Positions 42,942 to 51,888 of a stretch of 64,000 bases of DNA are shown here, piece by piece. The DNA comes from Salmonirosea aquatica (lineage in GTDB: Bacteria > Bacteroidota > Bacteroidia > Cytophagales > Spirosomataceae), in assembly GCF_009296315.1 (NCBI RefSeq), contig NZ_WHLY01000002.1:3268501-3332500 (forward strand). The letters run 5' to 3'. The first letter of the stretch is position 1, and each line of letters starts with the position of its first letter. The notes under the pieces were generated by a model, which ran no database searches, was not told where the DNA came from, and saw only the letters and a list, made by a program, of their open reading frames with translations. A program made the translations under genes and the position numbers.

Positions 42942-43829
42942 TCAGGAGCGTCCCCCGTTGTAGACGTAGCGCCGCACTCGAAACAGACGAATGAGTGCCG
43001 GAACATAGTCTTCGCCGGCATCCAGCGAAAGGTAGTCGGCCTTATTTTGCCGGCACAGGCGCTCAAGCGTCTCCCGTCGTTTCTGAAACTGCGACCACAT
43101 GTCGGTGCGGTACTGTGCCGATGATGTATTGACCCACACCCGGGCCTGCTTCTCGGCATCATAAATGGGTATAATCCCTAATCGCGGCAGGTTGGTTTCA
43201 CGCTGGTCGTGCACATGAATCACGATCAGGTCATGCTTGCGGGCCAGAGCTTTCAGGTTATGTTCATAGTCAGTGTCGATAAAATCGGAAATCAGGAAGA
43301 TCAGGCTGCGCCGTTTGAGTACGTTCAACGTAAGCAGAATCGCTTCTGAAATATTGGTTCGGGGTGAACCGGGTGCCAGTTTGAACAATTCTGAAATAAA
43401 ATTATAGCCGTGCTTGAGACCATCGGATGGATGAATGTAACGTTCTTTCTGATCCGAAAAACAAAGTAGTCCCACCCGACTAGCCTCCTGAATCGCCGAC
43501 AGGGCCAGCACGCCGCAAATTTCCTTGGTCGTGTCGATTTTGAGGCGACTGGGGTCGCCTACCTGTTGGGATGCACTCACATCGACCATGAAAAAGACGG
43601 TTTGCTCTTTTTCTTCTTTAAAAATCTTGATGTAGGTACCGTGGCCTTTGGCCGAGGTGTTCCAGTCGATAGCCCGCACATCGTCGCCGTACTGGTACAG
43701 GCGCAGATCATCGAATTCGAGGCCCGACCCTTTAAACACGGAATGAAAATTGCCGTGCCGCTCGCTATTGACCGCCTTTCGGATGCGTATTTCATACTGC
43801 CGGAGTTTGGTGAGGAAATCCTGGAACAT
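42942..43829 (-). CDS. DUF58 domain protein
   Basis: A 295-residue soluble protein with the DUF58 signature FDDLRLYQYGDDVRAIDWN followed by TYIKIFKEEKEQTVFFMVDVS, a degenerate von Willebrand A-like MIDAS (DVSAS). It is the first gene of the Bat-type operon here. DUF58 proteins usually lie next to a MoxR AAA+ ATPase that acts on the VWA partners; no moxR gene is present upstream, where a divergent lipoprotein gene starts instead. Start ATG complements 43827-43829. Likely a chaperone-type adaptor for the VWA/BatA machinery. Confidence 0.92.
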   Translation of the reverse strand: MFQDFLTKLRQYEIRIRKAVNSERHGNFHSVFKGSGLEFDDLRLYQYGDDVRAIDWNTSAKGHGTYIKIFKEEKEQTVFFMVDVSASQQVGDPSRLKIDTTKEICGVLALSAIQEASRVGLLCFSDQKERYIHPSDGLKHGYNFISELFKLAPGSPRTNISEAILLTLNVLKRRSLIFLISDFIDTDYEHNLKALARKHDLIVIHVHDQRETNLPRLGIIPIYDAEKQARVWVNTSSAQYRTDMWSQFQKRRETLERLCRQNKADYLSLDAGEDYVPALIRLFRVRRYVYNGGRS

Positions 43830-43963
43830 GAATCGGCTGGCCGGGAGGTACCCGCACGGGATTTAGTGATGGAATAAGTAATGGAAGGGTGATTGATTTG
43901 AAAGATTTACGACCTTTGCAGCGTTACCCTTATCAAGACAAATATAGACAATTTGCCCGAGCC

Positions 43964-44329
43964 ATGCCGAGAAACCTATTTTTTCGATCTTTGCTGATCC
44001 CCGGCTTTCTCCTGATTCTGCTGGCCTGCAGCGGGGATGAAAAACCGCCAGGCGATTTGATTCCGCAAGATAAGATGGCGAAAATTCTGGCGGACATCCA
44101 TGTGGCCGAGGCCCAGGTAACGAACATGCAGCTACGCTCCCTGGATTCTTCGGTCATGGTGTACGGTGAGTTGCAGAAGAAAATCTGGAAAAAATATAAA
44201 GTAGATACCTTACTTTACAGGAAAAGCTATTCTTTTTACACCTCGCACCCGGCCTATCTGACCGAGATTTACGATCAAGTCGAGAAAAACCTGGAAATAC
44301 GTGAGAAGAAGAAACAGATAAAGCTATAA
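43964..44329 (+). CDS. DUF4296 lipoprotein
   Basis: Starting at ATG 43964 this is a 121-residue lipoprotein: a hydrophobic leader LFFRSLLIPGFLLILLAC with lipobox LLAC, then the DUF4296 domain (LIPQDKMAKILADIHVAEAQV, then YGELQKKIWKKYKVD and YRKSYSFYTSHPAYLTEIYDQV). The family is Bacteroidota-specific and uncharacterised; it resembles small periplasmic factors linked to cell-envelope work. The upstream ORF extension is not supported. It is divergent from the DUF58 gene and followed closely by a glycosyltransferase gene. Confidence 0.88.
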   Translation: MPRNLFFRSLLIPGFLLILLACSGDEKPPGDLIPQDKMAKILADIHVAEAQVTNMQLRSLDSSVMVYGELQKKIWKKYKVDTLLYRKSYSFYTSHPAYLTEIYDQVEKNLEIREKKKQIKL

Positions 44330-44368
44330 TAGCTGATTTTGAGATCCCATATAAGCCGAACTGACACC

Positions 44369-45157
44369 GTGACTGATTCCGTTGTTATCATTCCTACCTA
44401 TAACGAAATAGAAAATGTAGAGGCGATCGTCCGAAAGGTGTTCAGTTTGCCCAAGGATTTTCACCTGCTCATTGTGGACGACGGTTCTCCGGACGGAACG
44501 GCCCTCAAAGTAAAAGAGCTGCAGGTGGAGTTTCCACAGCAACTCCACCTGCAGGAGAGGAAAGGGAAACTTGGTCTGGGAACGGCATATATTCACGGAT
44601 TCAAATGGGCCTTGCAGCGGGGGTACTCCTATGTTTTTGAAATGGATGCCGATTTCTCCCATAATCCCGAAGACCTGGTGCGCTTGCATGAGGCCTGTGC
44701 CGGGGAAGGCCATGATATCGCGATCGGCTCAAGGTACATCCGGGGCGTCAACGTGGTCAACTGGCCCATGAAACGTGTACTGATGTCCTATTTTGCGGGC
44801 CATTATGTGCGGTTTATTACCGGAATGTCGATTATGGATCCCACGGCGGGCTTCATTTGTTACCACCGTTCAGTACTTGAAACCCTGCCTCTGGACCATA
44901 TCAAGTTTGTGGGTTATGCCTTTCAGATTGAAATGAAATTCGATGCCTGGAAGTACGGTTTCAGCATTACGGAGGTACCCATCATCTTTACGGACCGTAC
45001 CTTGGGCGAATCAAAAATGTCAGCTGGCATTTTTAAAGAGGCCATTTTCGGAGTCATCGGCCTTAAGATAGGTAGTCTATTCAAACGCTACATGCGTACC
45101 ACTCCTCCGGTAGCTTCACCGACTGTGCCAAATTCTTCTGTTTCGGATACCTTTTAA
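44369..45157 (+). CDS. Polyprenol-phosphate mannosyltransferase-like GT2
   Basis: The GTG at 44369 gives MTDSVVIIPTYNEIENV, the standard start of DPM1-type glycosyltransferases; TTG 44339 is a less likely alternative. The 262-residue protein has the GT-A elements LIVDDGSPDGT, the metal-binding DAD in FEMDADFSHNPED, and later segments GSRYIRGVNVVNWP and DPTAGFICYHRSVL. Enzymes of this type transfer mannose from GDP-mannose to a lipid-phosphate carrier on the cytoplasmic face. There is no C-terminal membrane domain, so it is of the short, soluble form. It follows the DUF4296 gene. Confidence 0.92.
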   Translation: MTDSVVIIPTYNEIENVEAIVRKVFSLPKDFHLLIVDDGSPDGTALKVKELQVEFPQQLHLQERKGKLGLGTAYIHGFKWALQRGYSYVFEMDADFSHNPEDLVRLHEACAGEGHDIAIGSRYIRGVNVVNWPMKRVLMSYFAGHYVRFITGMSIMDPTAGFICYHRSVLETLPLDHIKFVGYAFQIEMKFDAWKYGFSITEVPIIFTDRTLGESKMSAGIFKEAIFGVIGLKIGSLFKRYMRTTPPVASPTVPNSSVSDTF

Positions 45158-45377
45158 ATAATCCTTCCATCGATCGGTATTTACTGGATTGCACGGGCAC
45201 AACGACACCTCATTTCCCTTATCTTTATTCCAGGATTCAGGCCTTTACGAAAAACCTACCGAATGGGTTAAGGAAAAGCACTGAGCGGTATGGTTTTTGC
45301 TACTACCTTGTCTGAATCTACACACACTAGACCACACGATCAGTTCACAGAACCCCGTGTCAGGAAGAATTTTGTTG

Positions 45378-48300
45378 ATGAAAAAAGCATTTACCCCCTA
45401 CCGGAAAAATTGTCGGTATACCCTTCTTCTAGCACTTGTGCTAATCGTGCGGATTTCCCCGTCTGTATGGGCTCAGGCAATATTAAAAACAGATCAGAAT
45501 CGTCTCGACCCTACCACAGCGGCTCTAACTGATTTTTACCTCAGGCAATATCAGAATACCCTTCAAAAGGCGCGCCTTCAGAAGTGGCCGCTCCGGATTG
45601 AGCTTGGTTCAGGACGCTCGCTGGCTCTGCAGCGTACCGATGCCCTGGGTCAGCCTGTATACTACACCACGCACACTACTCCCCTGGCCACCGGAACGCA
45701 TACGGCGGCCCTGTATGATGGGGGCGGGCTAAGCCTGAAACTGAGCGGGAGCAGTCCGGAAATGAAGGGCAAAATGGCACTGTGGGATGGTGGGAATGTG
45801 CGGGCAGATCACCGTGAGCTGAGCGGAAGAATAAAACAGGCGGATGCTCAGGCCGGGGCTATAGCCAACGACCACGCTACGCACATGGCCGGTATTCTGA
45901 TAGCACAAGGTATATATCCTTTGGCAAAAGGCATGGCTTTTGGCGCGGAATTACTGGCCTGGAACTTTGATAATGACCTGAGCGAAATTGTCCAGCAGGC
46001 CCCCAACTTGCTTATTTCTAACCATGCCTACGGGCCCGTAGCGGGCTGGCTACTGGACACGAGCCGACCGGGCAACTCCAACGACGAAAAGTGGGAGTGG
46101 TGGGGTACCCCCGCCATCAGTGAGACGCAGGATTACCGCTTCGGCTTCTACGACGAGGCGGTCAGCGAGGTAGACCGCATTACCGCTAATTTTCCGTATT
46201 TTCTTATGGTGCGGTCGGCCGATAACAAGCGGATAGAAAACGGACCACCACTGGGCACGAAGTATTATCTGAAAAATACCGATGTACAAAGTACCCTGCC
46301 CCGCAGCCGGAACGACGGTTACGACATTATTCCGGGCGAGGCCAATGCCAAGAATGTACTGACCGTCGGCGCGGCCGACCTCCAGGGCCAGACGTTCCGG
46401 ATGACGCCTTACAGCGGCTGGGGGCCCACCGACGACGGGCGCATCAAGCCCGATCTGCTAGGGGTAGGTACCCAGGTACTGTCCAGTGTGGGCACCGATA
46501 CCGATGCTTACGGCGTGCTCACGGGTACCTCCATGGCCAGCGCCAACGTGTCGGGCTCGCTGTTGCTATTGCAGGAATTATATCGGCAGCGGACCAACAC
46601 CTTCATGCTGTCTTCGACGCTCAAAGGGCTGGCCCTGCATACGGCCGGTAAGCCTGAGGGTAAAACCGACCCCAGCTATGAGTACGGCTGGGGACTGCTG
46701 AATACGGAGAAAGCCGCGCGGGTGATCCTGAACGACGAGGGAAAACACTTGCTGACCGAGCAAGTACTTCAGCAGGGGGGTATCTTCACCCAAAAGTTCG
46801 TGGCCCTCGGCAGCGAGCCATTGGTCGTAACCATTTGCTGGACCGACCCGGAGGCGCTTCCCACTATCCCCAGCAGCACTACGGTGAATAGTACGACGCC
46901 CAAACTCGTCAATGATCTGGATGCTTCCATGGCGGAGGGTTTTAACAGCTACCAGCCCTGGGTACTTGACCCGGCGGCACCTGCCCAACCAGCCCGGAAG
47001 GGTAACAATTTTCGGGATAATGTCGAGCAAATCTACATCGGCAATCCTTTGAAAGGCCGGACGTATACCCTGACAGTTTCGCATAAAAACATTCTTAAAA
47101 ATGGCCGCCAGCCTTTTGCCCTCATAGCGAGTGGCCTAGAGAAGCCTGACTGCGGACAGACCGCGGCCATTACGCCCGGAACGGATACCACCCTATGTCC
47201 CGGCCAGACCCTGACGTTATGGGCCAACGCCGGCAATAGCTACATCTATGAATGGCTGCTGGACGGCAACGTAATCAAGAAAGGTACCGACCGTTCATTG
47301 GAAGTGAACCGGCCGGGTGCCTACGAGGTGCGGGCCAGCACGGCAGGATGTACCGCTACCTCGAAGACCGTTAAAGTACAGTCGTCCGATGTGTTTGCCG
47401 ATATTACCCAGAAAGGCGAGATCCTGGTGTGCGATAGTCGGGGAATGGAACTGTCGGCCAACACGGGCCCCGGCTACACCTACCAGTGGTTGCGTGATGG
47501 TACTCCTGTGGCAGGCGCTACCAATCCCCGTCATCAGGCTACGGAAAGCGGGATGTACCAGGTCCGGATTGGTCAGCGCGGCTGCGCGGTGGTATCGGCC
47601 GCCACGCGGGTCGAGGTAACTCCGGTTAAGGCCGACCTGGACCCGGCGGTAAGCGCCATTATTTGCAACGGGAAGGCAGCGTTGCTAAAAGCACCCCAAG
47701 AGAAGGCCTACACGTATTCCTGGTTTTACAATAACACCCTGTTGTCAGGGGCTACCAGTGCTACACTTCAGGCCGTAAAGCCGGGCCGCTACGCGGTGGA
47801 GGTGCGTAATGGTGGGTGTCGGGTACGATCCACGGATGTGGTGGTGCAGCAGGTAAACGTGGCGGCGGACATTATTCCCCCCGCCACGACCCAGATTCCG
47901 CCGGGAGCCAGTGTAGTGTTGAAAGCCAACTATGAGCTTGGTAACTATTATGAATGGTATCGTAACGCAGTCCTGATGACCCACGAAACCGCTCCCCTCC
48001 TGACGGTCACGCAAGGTGGCGCGTATCAGGTAGCCATTCAGAATCAGGGTTGTAGGGCCGAGTCGGCCACGGTACTTTTGTGGGGAGGTACCCCCGATAC
48101 TACGCCAATCATTACCGGCTTGGTACCCTCAGTGGATTCCAGCCGGATGGTAATTCTTTATCCAAATCCAACCCACGAAATGCTGACAGTTGCTGTTCAT
48201 CAGTTAGGTTACGGGCAAGTCTCCTCCGCGGCGGTGCTCACGATACAGGGACAAGCTATAGTATCACAGCCCTTGCTTCCTGAAGGAGGGTACCTCAAAA

Positions 48301-48395
48301 CCGATTTCAATGTGCGTACCCTACCCCTGGGGAATTACCTGATCAAGATTACGGTTGGCGAGCAGGTTTTTACGGAACATTTTGTAAAACATTGA
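45378..48395 (+). CDS. Secreted subtilisin-like (S8) protease with Ig-like repeats and T9SS sorting domain
   Basis: The 1005-residue protein (ATG 45378) has a signal peptide ending near SVWAQ and a subtilase domain. The likely triad is Asp137 in ALWDGG, His166 in NDHATHMAGI, and Ser385 in GTSMASANVSG; Asn215 in SNHAYG is the oxyanion residue. A P/C-like domain follows, then four Ig-like repeats of about 75 residues (CPGQTLTLWANAG..., CDSRGMELSANTG..., CNGKAALLKAPQ..., IPPGASVVLKANY...), each ending in a GxYxVxx-GC pattern. The C-terminus (ILYPNPTHEMLTV... GNYLIKITVGEQVFTEHFVKH) is a type IX secretion sorting domain, so the protein is exported across the outer membrane and anchored. T9SS genes themselves are not in the window. 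Confidence 0.93.
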   Translation: MKKAFTPYRKNCRYTLLLALVLIVRISPSVWAQAILKTDQNRLDPTTAALTDFYLRQYQNTLQKARLQKWPLRIELGSGRSLALQRTDALGQPVYYTTHTTPLATGTHTAALYDGGGLSLKLSGSSPEMKGKMALWDGGNVRADHRELSGRIKQADAQAGAIANDHATHMAGILIAQGIYPLAKGMAFGAELLAWNFDNDLSEIVQQAPNLLISNHAYGPVAGWLLDTSRPGNSNDEKWEWWGTPAISETQDYRFGFYDEAVSEVDRITANFPYFLMVRSADNKRIENGPPLGTKYYLKNTDVQSTLPRSRNDGYDIIPGEANAKNVLTVGAADLQGQTFRMTPYSGWGPTDDGRIKPDLLGVGTQVLSSVGTDTDAYGVLTGTSMASANVSGSLLLLQELYRQRTNTFMLSSTLKGLALHTAGKPEGKTDPSYEYGWGLLNTEKAARVILNDEGKHLLTEQVLQQGGIFTQKFVALGSEPLVVTICWTDPEALPTIPSSTTVNSTTPKLVNDLDASMAEGFNSYQPWVLDPAAPAQPARKGNNFRDNVEQIYIGNPLKGRTYTLTVSHKNILKNGRQPFALIASGLEKPDCGQTAAITPGTDTTLCPGQTLTLWANAGNSYIYEWLLDGNVIKKGTDRSLEVNRPGAYEVRASTAGCTATSKTVKVQSSDVFADITQKGEILVCDSRGMELSANTGPGYTYQWLRDGTPVAGATNPRHQATESGMYQVRIGQRGCAVVSAATRVEVTPVKADLDPAVSAIICNGKAALLKAPQEKAYTYSWFYNNTLLSGATSATLQAVKPGRYAVEVRNGGCRVRSTDVVVQQVNVAADIIPPATTQIPPGASVVLKANYELGNYYEWYRNAVLMTHETAPLLTVTQGGAYQVAIQNQGCRAESATVLLWGGTPDTTPIITGLVPSVDSSRMVILYPNPTHEMLTVAVHQLGYGQVSSAAVLTIQGQAIVSQPLLPEGGYLKTDFNVRTLPLGNYLIKITVGEQVFTEHFVKH

Positions 48396-48411
48396 TTCCG
48401 GGTAGGGTACC

Positions 48412-49302
48412 TCATCGGTACCGCAGCCACTCCACGCGAATCATCGGATTATAGATTTTTTTTGCCGAGGCGGCTCCGCAGTTCATCTGGAACCACGCGC
48501 CGCCGTTGGTGCGGCTCCACCAGCGGCAATTTTTGAATTCGTCGGTCAGGCCCAGTACCTGTCCGAAACATTCGCTGGTGCGTAGGGTACCATCGGTCAT
48601 TTTCATGCGGTCGGTGTAGCGGCTTTCGGGGGTATTCAACCATTCCATCGCTACGAAAAATCCCTCGCGGGGTACCACGATATTGTATCGACCTACCTTG
48701 ATTTCCTTCCAGCGCTTCCACCACTTCGGGTGCACGATGACACTTTCGTCCAATAGGTCACTGCCCGGTTTTCCATTTTGATTTTGGTAGATACGGATTC
48801 GGAACGGCGTGCGCGGCCGCCCGGCTCCAAGTACATAGAAAGAAACCTTGCTGAGGACTGCCGTCTGTTTTTCGTCATTGGGTACATACAGGGCGTGCTC
48901 GATTTGCGATGTGGAGTCGCATAGGGTAATCCGGCCCTGCGAATGTTTTCGTAAGGTACCCGCCCGTACCATTGTAGGCGGACGATTCATCGAGAAGGGA
49001 ATGTCCTGCATGATCAGAAGATTTTCCTCCAGCCTGATAGCTAAGGAATCAATATCGGAAGTACCGACGCGGGTCGTCTTATAGCCCGGCGCGGAGAGCA
49101 CCAGCATATCCACCGGATGCGGGTAGCGGAACAGGCCACTGGTGTCGGTGCGAACGCCTAGTTTGCGGCTGGCGTCCGTGACGATCACATACGGGACGGG
49201 TTCGTCGGTCAGCGCGTTGACGACTTTTCCCGTAACCGAAGTCTGCGACCACGCAGTAAGCGTTCCACTTAGCCAACAAAATAGTATCCCGATAACTCTC
49301 AC
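48412..49302 (-). CDS. Carboxypeptidase-regulatory-like domain protein
   Basis: A 296-residue exported protein with a short leader (GILFCWLSGTLTAWS) and an N-terminal CarboxypepD_reg-like beta domain (SVTGKVVNALTDEPVPYVIVTDASRKLGVRTDTSG), the plug-side module found in SusC-like and related outer-membrane proteins. The rest is unassigned; it contains RIRIYQNQNGKPGSDLLDE, an adhesin- or choice-of-anchor-like strand pattern seen in several Bacteroidota surface proteins. There is only one base between its ATG and the stop of the M20 peptidase gene upstream, so the two are co-transcribed. Function unknown. Confidence 0.8.
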   Translation of the reverse strand: MRVIGILFCWLSGTLTAWSQTSVTGKVVNALTDEPVPYVIVTDASRKLGVRTDTSGLFRYPHPVDMLVLSAPGYKTTRVGTSDIDSLAIRLEENLLIMQDIPFSMNRPPTMVRAGTLRKHSQGRITLCDSTSQIEHALYVPNDEKQTAVLSKVSFYVLGAGRPRTPFRIRIYQNQNGKPGSDLLDESVIVHPKWWKRWKEIKVGRYNIVVPREGFFVAMEWLNTPESRYTDRMKMTDGTLRTSECFGQVLGLTDEFKNCRWWSRTNGGAWFQMNCGAASAKKIYNPMIRVEWLRYR

Positions 49303-49303
49303 C

Positions 49304-50491
49304 CTAGCGCTGGTTCAGTTCCTGAATGGCCAGCCAACTCATCAGACCAGGACCGATTTCCAGCGCACTTTCGTCAATATCGAAGGTAGGGGTATGTACC
49401 CCCGACACGATGCCGCGCGCTTCATTGCGGGTACCCAGCCGGTAAAAACAGGAATCGACTACCTGGGAGTAAAAGGCAAAGTCTTCACCCGCCATCCACA
49501 AATCCAGATCCACCACATTTTCGGCGCCCATGTATTCGATGGCGGCGGCCTTGGTGCGGCGCGTCAGTTCGGGGTGATTTTTCAGGAAAGGGTACCCCTT
49601 CACTACCTCGAATTCACAACTCCCCCCCATCGCTTCGGCGATGCCCTCGGCCATTTTGATCATACGGCGGAGTCCGTCGGCGCGCCATTCCTCGTCCATG
49701 CAGCGCCAGGTACCCTGTATTTTTACCTCATTGGGAATCACATTGGTTACACCGTCGGCAATGAAGCGTCCGAACGAGAGTACCGATGGATTGGCGGGTT
49801 TACGGTTGCGGCTGATGATCTGCTGCAAGGATACGACAATGTGCGAGGCAATCAGCACGGGATCGATCAGTTGGTCGGGCATGGCGCCGTGGCCACCTTT
49901 ACCCTTTACGGTCAGGTATAGTTCGTCGGTACTAGCCATGTACATACCTTCCCGAAAACCGATTTTACCCACGGGTACGTTGGTAGCAACGTGCTGCCCG
50001 AACATCCCGGCGGGGCGAGGGTTTTCGAGTACGCCGTCCTTGATCATCAGCGAAGCACCACCCGGTGCTTTTTCCTCGGCGGGCTGAAAGACGAGCTTCA
50101 CGGTACCCTCAAATTCATCACGCAATTGCATCAGAATACGAGCGGTACCCAGCAGCGACGACGTGTGCACATCGTGCCCGCAGGCGTGCATCACGCCGGG
50201 TACCTTCGACCGGTAGGGTACCTCATTGGCTTCCTGAATGGGTAAGGCGTCCATGTCGGCCCGCAGACCTACCACACGGCTCTCGGGATTGCGGCCCTCA
50301 ATCAACGCCACCACGCCGGTATCGGCCACGCCTTCCTGCGGTTCCAGGCCCAACGCTTTGAGCTGATCCGCCACGAAGCGGGCCGTCTTGTGTTCATTGA
50401 ACGACAACTCCGGATTCATGTGCAGATGACGACGGGTGGCTACCGCGTCGGCGGTGTAGTCTTTGCTGAGGGCTTTTATTTTATTGAGCAT
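49304..50491 (-). CDS. M20 family amidohydrolase
   Basis: A 395-residue metallopeptidase of the M20D/IAA-amino-acid hydrolase group: GLRADMDALPIQE, the metal-binding HACGHDVHTSSLLGTARIL, FQPAEEKAPGGASLMI with the catalytic Glu, and a late His in VSGVHTPTFDIDES. These enzymes hydrolyse N-acyl or N-aryl amino acids, such as hippurate. The leader region shows no signal peptide, so it is cytoplasmic. It is followed by the carboxypeptidase-regulatory-like gene. The start is ATG complementing 50489-50491. Confidence 0.93.
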   Translation of the reverse strand: MLNKIKALSKDYTADAVATRRHLHMNPELSFNEHKTARFVADQLKALGLEPQEGVADTGVVALIEGRNPESRVVGLRADMDALPIQEANEVPYRSKVPGVMHACGHDVHTSSLLGTARILMQLRDEFEGTVKLVFQPAEEKAPGGASLMIKDGVLENPRPAGMFGQHVATNVPVGKIGFREGMYMASTDELYLTVKGKGGHGAMPDQLIDPVLIASHIVVSLQQIISRNRKPANPSVLSFGRFIADGVTNVIPNEVKIQGTWRCMDEEWRADGLRRMIKMAEGIAEAMGGSCEFEVVKGYPFLKNHPELTRRTKAAAIEYMGAENVVDLDLWMAGEDFAFYSQVVDSCFYRLGTRNEARGIVSGVHTPTFDIDESALEIGPGLMSWLAIQELNQR

Positions 50492-50537
50492 GAGTCAATG
50501 GCATTGGGTGTAAAGGGGCAAAGGTACAAAGTATAAA

Positions 50538-50587
50538 AGTACAGGAGTACAAAAGAAGAAGCTTTTCAACTTAGGTACTCCTGTACT
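50538..50587. repeat. Inverted repeat built around GTAC between two genes
   Basis: AGTACAGGAGTAC (50538-50550) and GTACTCCTGTACT (50575-50587) are perfect 13-bp inverted repeats with a 24-nt loop that can pair further (AAAG...GCTTT). The flanks are CCTTTGTACC-like low-complexity DNA. It could end transcription of the quinone oxidoreductase gene. Confidence 0.65.
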
Positions 50588-50610
50588 CTGTCCCTTCCGT
50601 ACTTTCTCTC

Positions 50611-51591
50611 TCATTCTTTTATCTGCAACACAACTTTCCCCGCGCTGAGGTTGGCTTCCATGTAGCGGTGGGCTTTGGCGACATCGTGCCACGAAAATAC
50701 TTCATCCACGATGGGCCGGATGGTTTTATTAACCAGTGCCTCATAAGCGAAGTCCATAAAACCACGGGTGAGCTCGATCTGGTATTCGCGGCTGCGGGAG
50801 CGCAGGGTGGTACCCAGGATTTGCAGGCGTTTGAACACGATAGGACCGATGTTGGCCGAAGTCTTGCCGCCCGCCATCACGGCCAGCATCACCAACCTGC
50901 CATCCCGTTGCAGCGCCTGAATGTTCTGGTCGAAGTAGTCACCGCCTATGGGATCTACGATAAGATTGACCCCTTTGCCGTGGGTCAATTCCTTCAATTC
51001 TTCCAGGAATGGGCCTTTGCGGTAATCGATCGCGTGTTTCGCACCTAATTCCAGACATAGCTCGTGCTTGCCTGACGACGCCGTGACAATTACCTCCGCC
51101 CCCATCAGTTGCGCTAATTGAATAGCGGCGGTACCCACGCCACTGGCTCCGGCGTGGAGCAGTACCGTTTCGCCCGCTTTCAATTGACCTACCCAATGCA
51201 TCGCCTGAAAGGCCGTCAGGAATACTTCCGGTACCGCGGCGGCGTCCGTGAATTCCCATTCGTTGGGTACGGGCATGGCCATATCCTGATGCATGACGGC
51301 GAATTCGGCGTAACCCCCGCCCGGCAACAGACCGAATACCTTGTCGCCGATTTCCCAACGCGTTACGTTGTCGCCGACGGACTCTACCTCGCCTGCTATC
51401 TCCAGGCCCATGATCAGGCTTGCCCCTTCGGGCGGTGGGTATTTGCCCTCGCGCTGCATAATGTCGGCGCGGTTGAGGGCCGTAGCATGAACCCGGACGC
51501 GGATTTCGTCAGCTTCCGGCTTGGGGGTAGGAAAAGGAGCGAGAATCAATTCGTCGGCAGAGCCAGGTTGTTTTATTTGGATGGCTAGCAT
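50611..51591 (-). CDS. NAD(P)H:quinone oxidoreductase (zinc-type alcohol dehydrogenase family, QOR/PIG3-like)
   Basis: The 326-residue protein belongs to the MDR superfamily. It has the GroES-like N-terminus (RVRVHATALNRADIMQREGKYP), then VLLHAGASGVGTAAIQLAQL as the nucleotide-binding motif, and a late FKRLQILGTTLRSRSREYQ. It lacks the cysteines of zinc alcohol dehydrogenases, so it is likely a zinc-free quinone oxidoreductase. It would reduce quinones or enones with NADPH, a detoxification role. Monocistronic, with an inverted repeat downstream. Confidence 0.92.
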   Translation of the reverse strand: MLAIQIKQPGSADELILAPFPTPKPEADEIRVRVHATALNRADIMQREGKYPPPEGASLIMGLEIAGEVESVGDNVTRWEIGDKVFGLLPGGGYAEFAVMHQDMAMPVPNEWEFTDAAAVPEVFLTAFQAMHWVGQLKAGETVLLHAGASGVGTAAIQLAQLMGAEVIVTASSGKHELCLELGAKHAIDYRKGPFLEELKELTHGKGVNLIVDPIGGDYFDQNIQALQRDGRLVMLAVMAGGKTSANIGPIVFKRLQILGTTLRSRSREYQIELTRGFMDFAYEALVNKTIRPIVDEVFSWHDVAKAHRYMEANLSAGKVVLQIKE

Positions 51592-51818
51592 TTTTTAGTT
51601 CGTGATGAATGGTTAATGAATAAGAAGAGGCTGAATATAGTCGATTTATTGACACCTCATGCTTCAAAAATCATTCCTTAGACGAAGAGGCGGGGGCTAG
51701 AAAATACAATTTTCGTTTACTGACAGAAGTAATTTGGGTGAATTTAGCTTAGTAGCTTACGATTCTTTTATGAGCTGATAAGGTCAATAAACTATACTTT
51801 CTATAGATAGTTTACAAA

Positions 51819-51850
51819 AAAGCGTTTCAGGTACCTACCTGAAACGCTTT
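51819..51850 (-). terminator. Terminator of the SRPBCC operon
   Basis: AGCGTTTCAGG (51821-51831) pairs with CCTGAAACGCT (51838-51848); on the minus strand it is followed by a T-run (AGCGTTTTTTG). The stem includes a GGTACC palindrome in the loop region. The 297-base gap to the quinone oxidoreductase gene shows nothing else. Confidence 0.75.
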
Positions 51851-51888
51851 CTCATTTGAAAAATGTTAACGGCTATTGTTTCTGCTAT

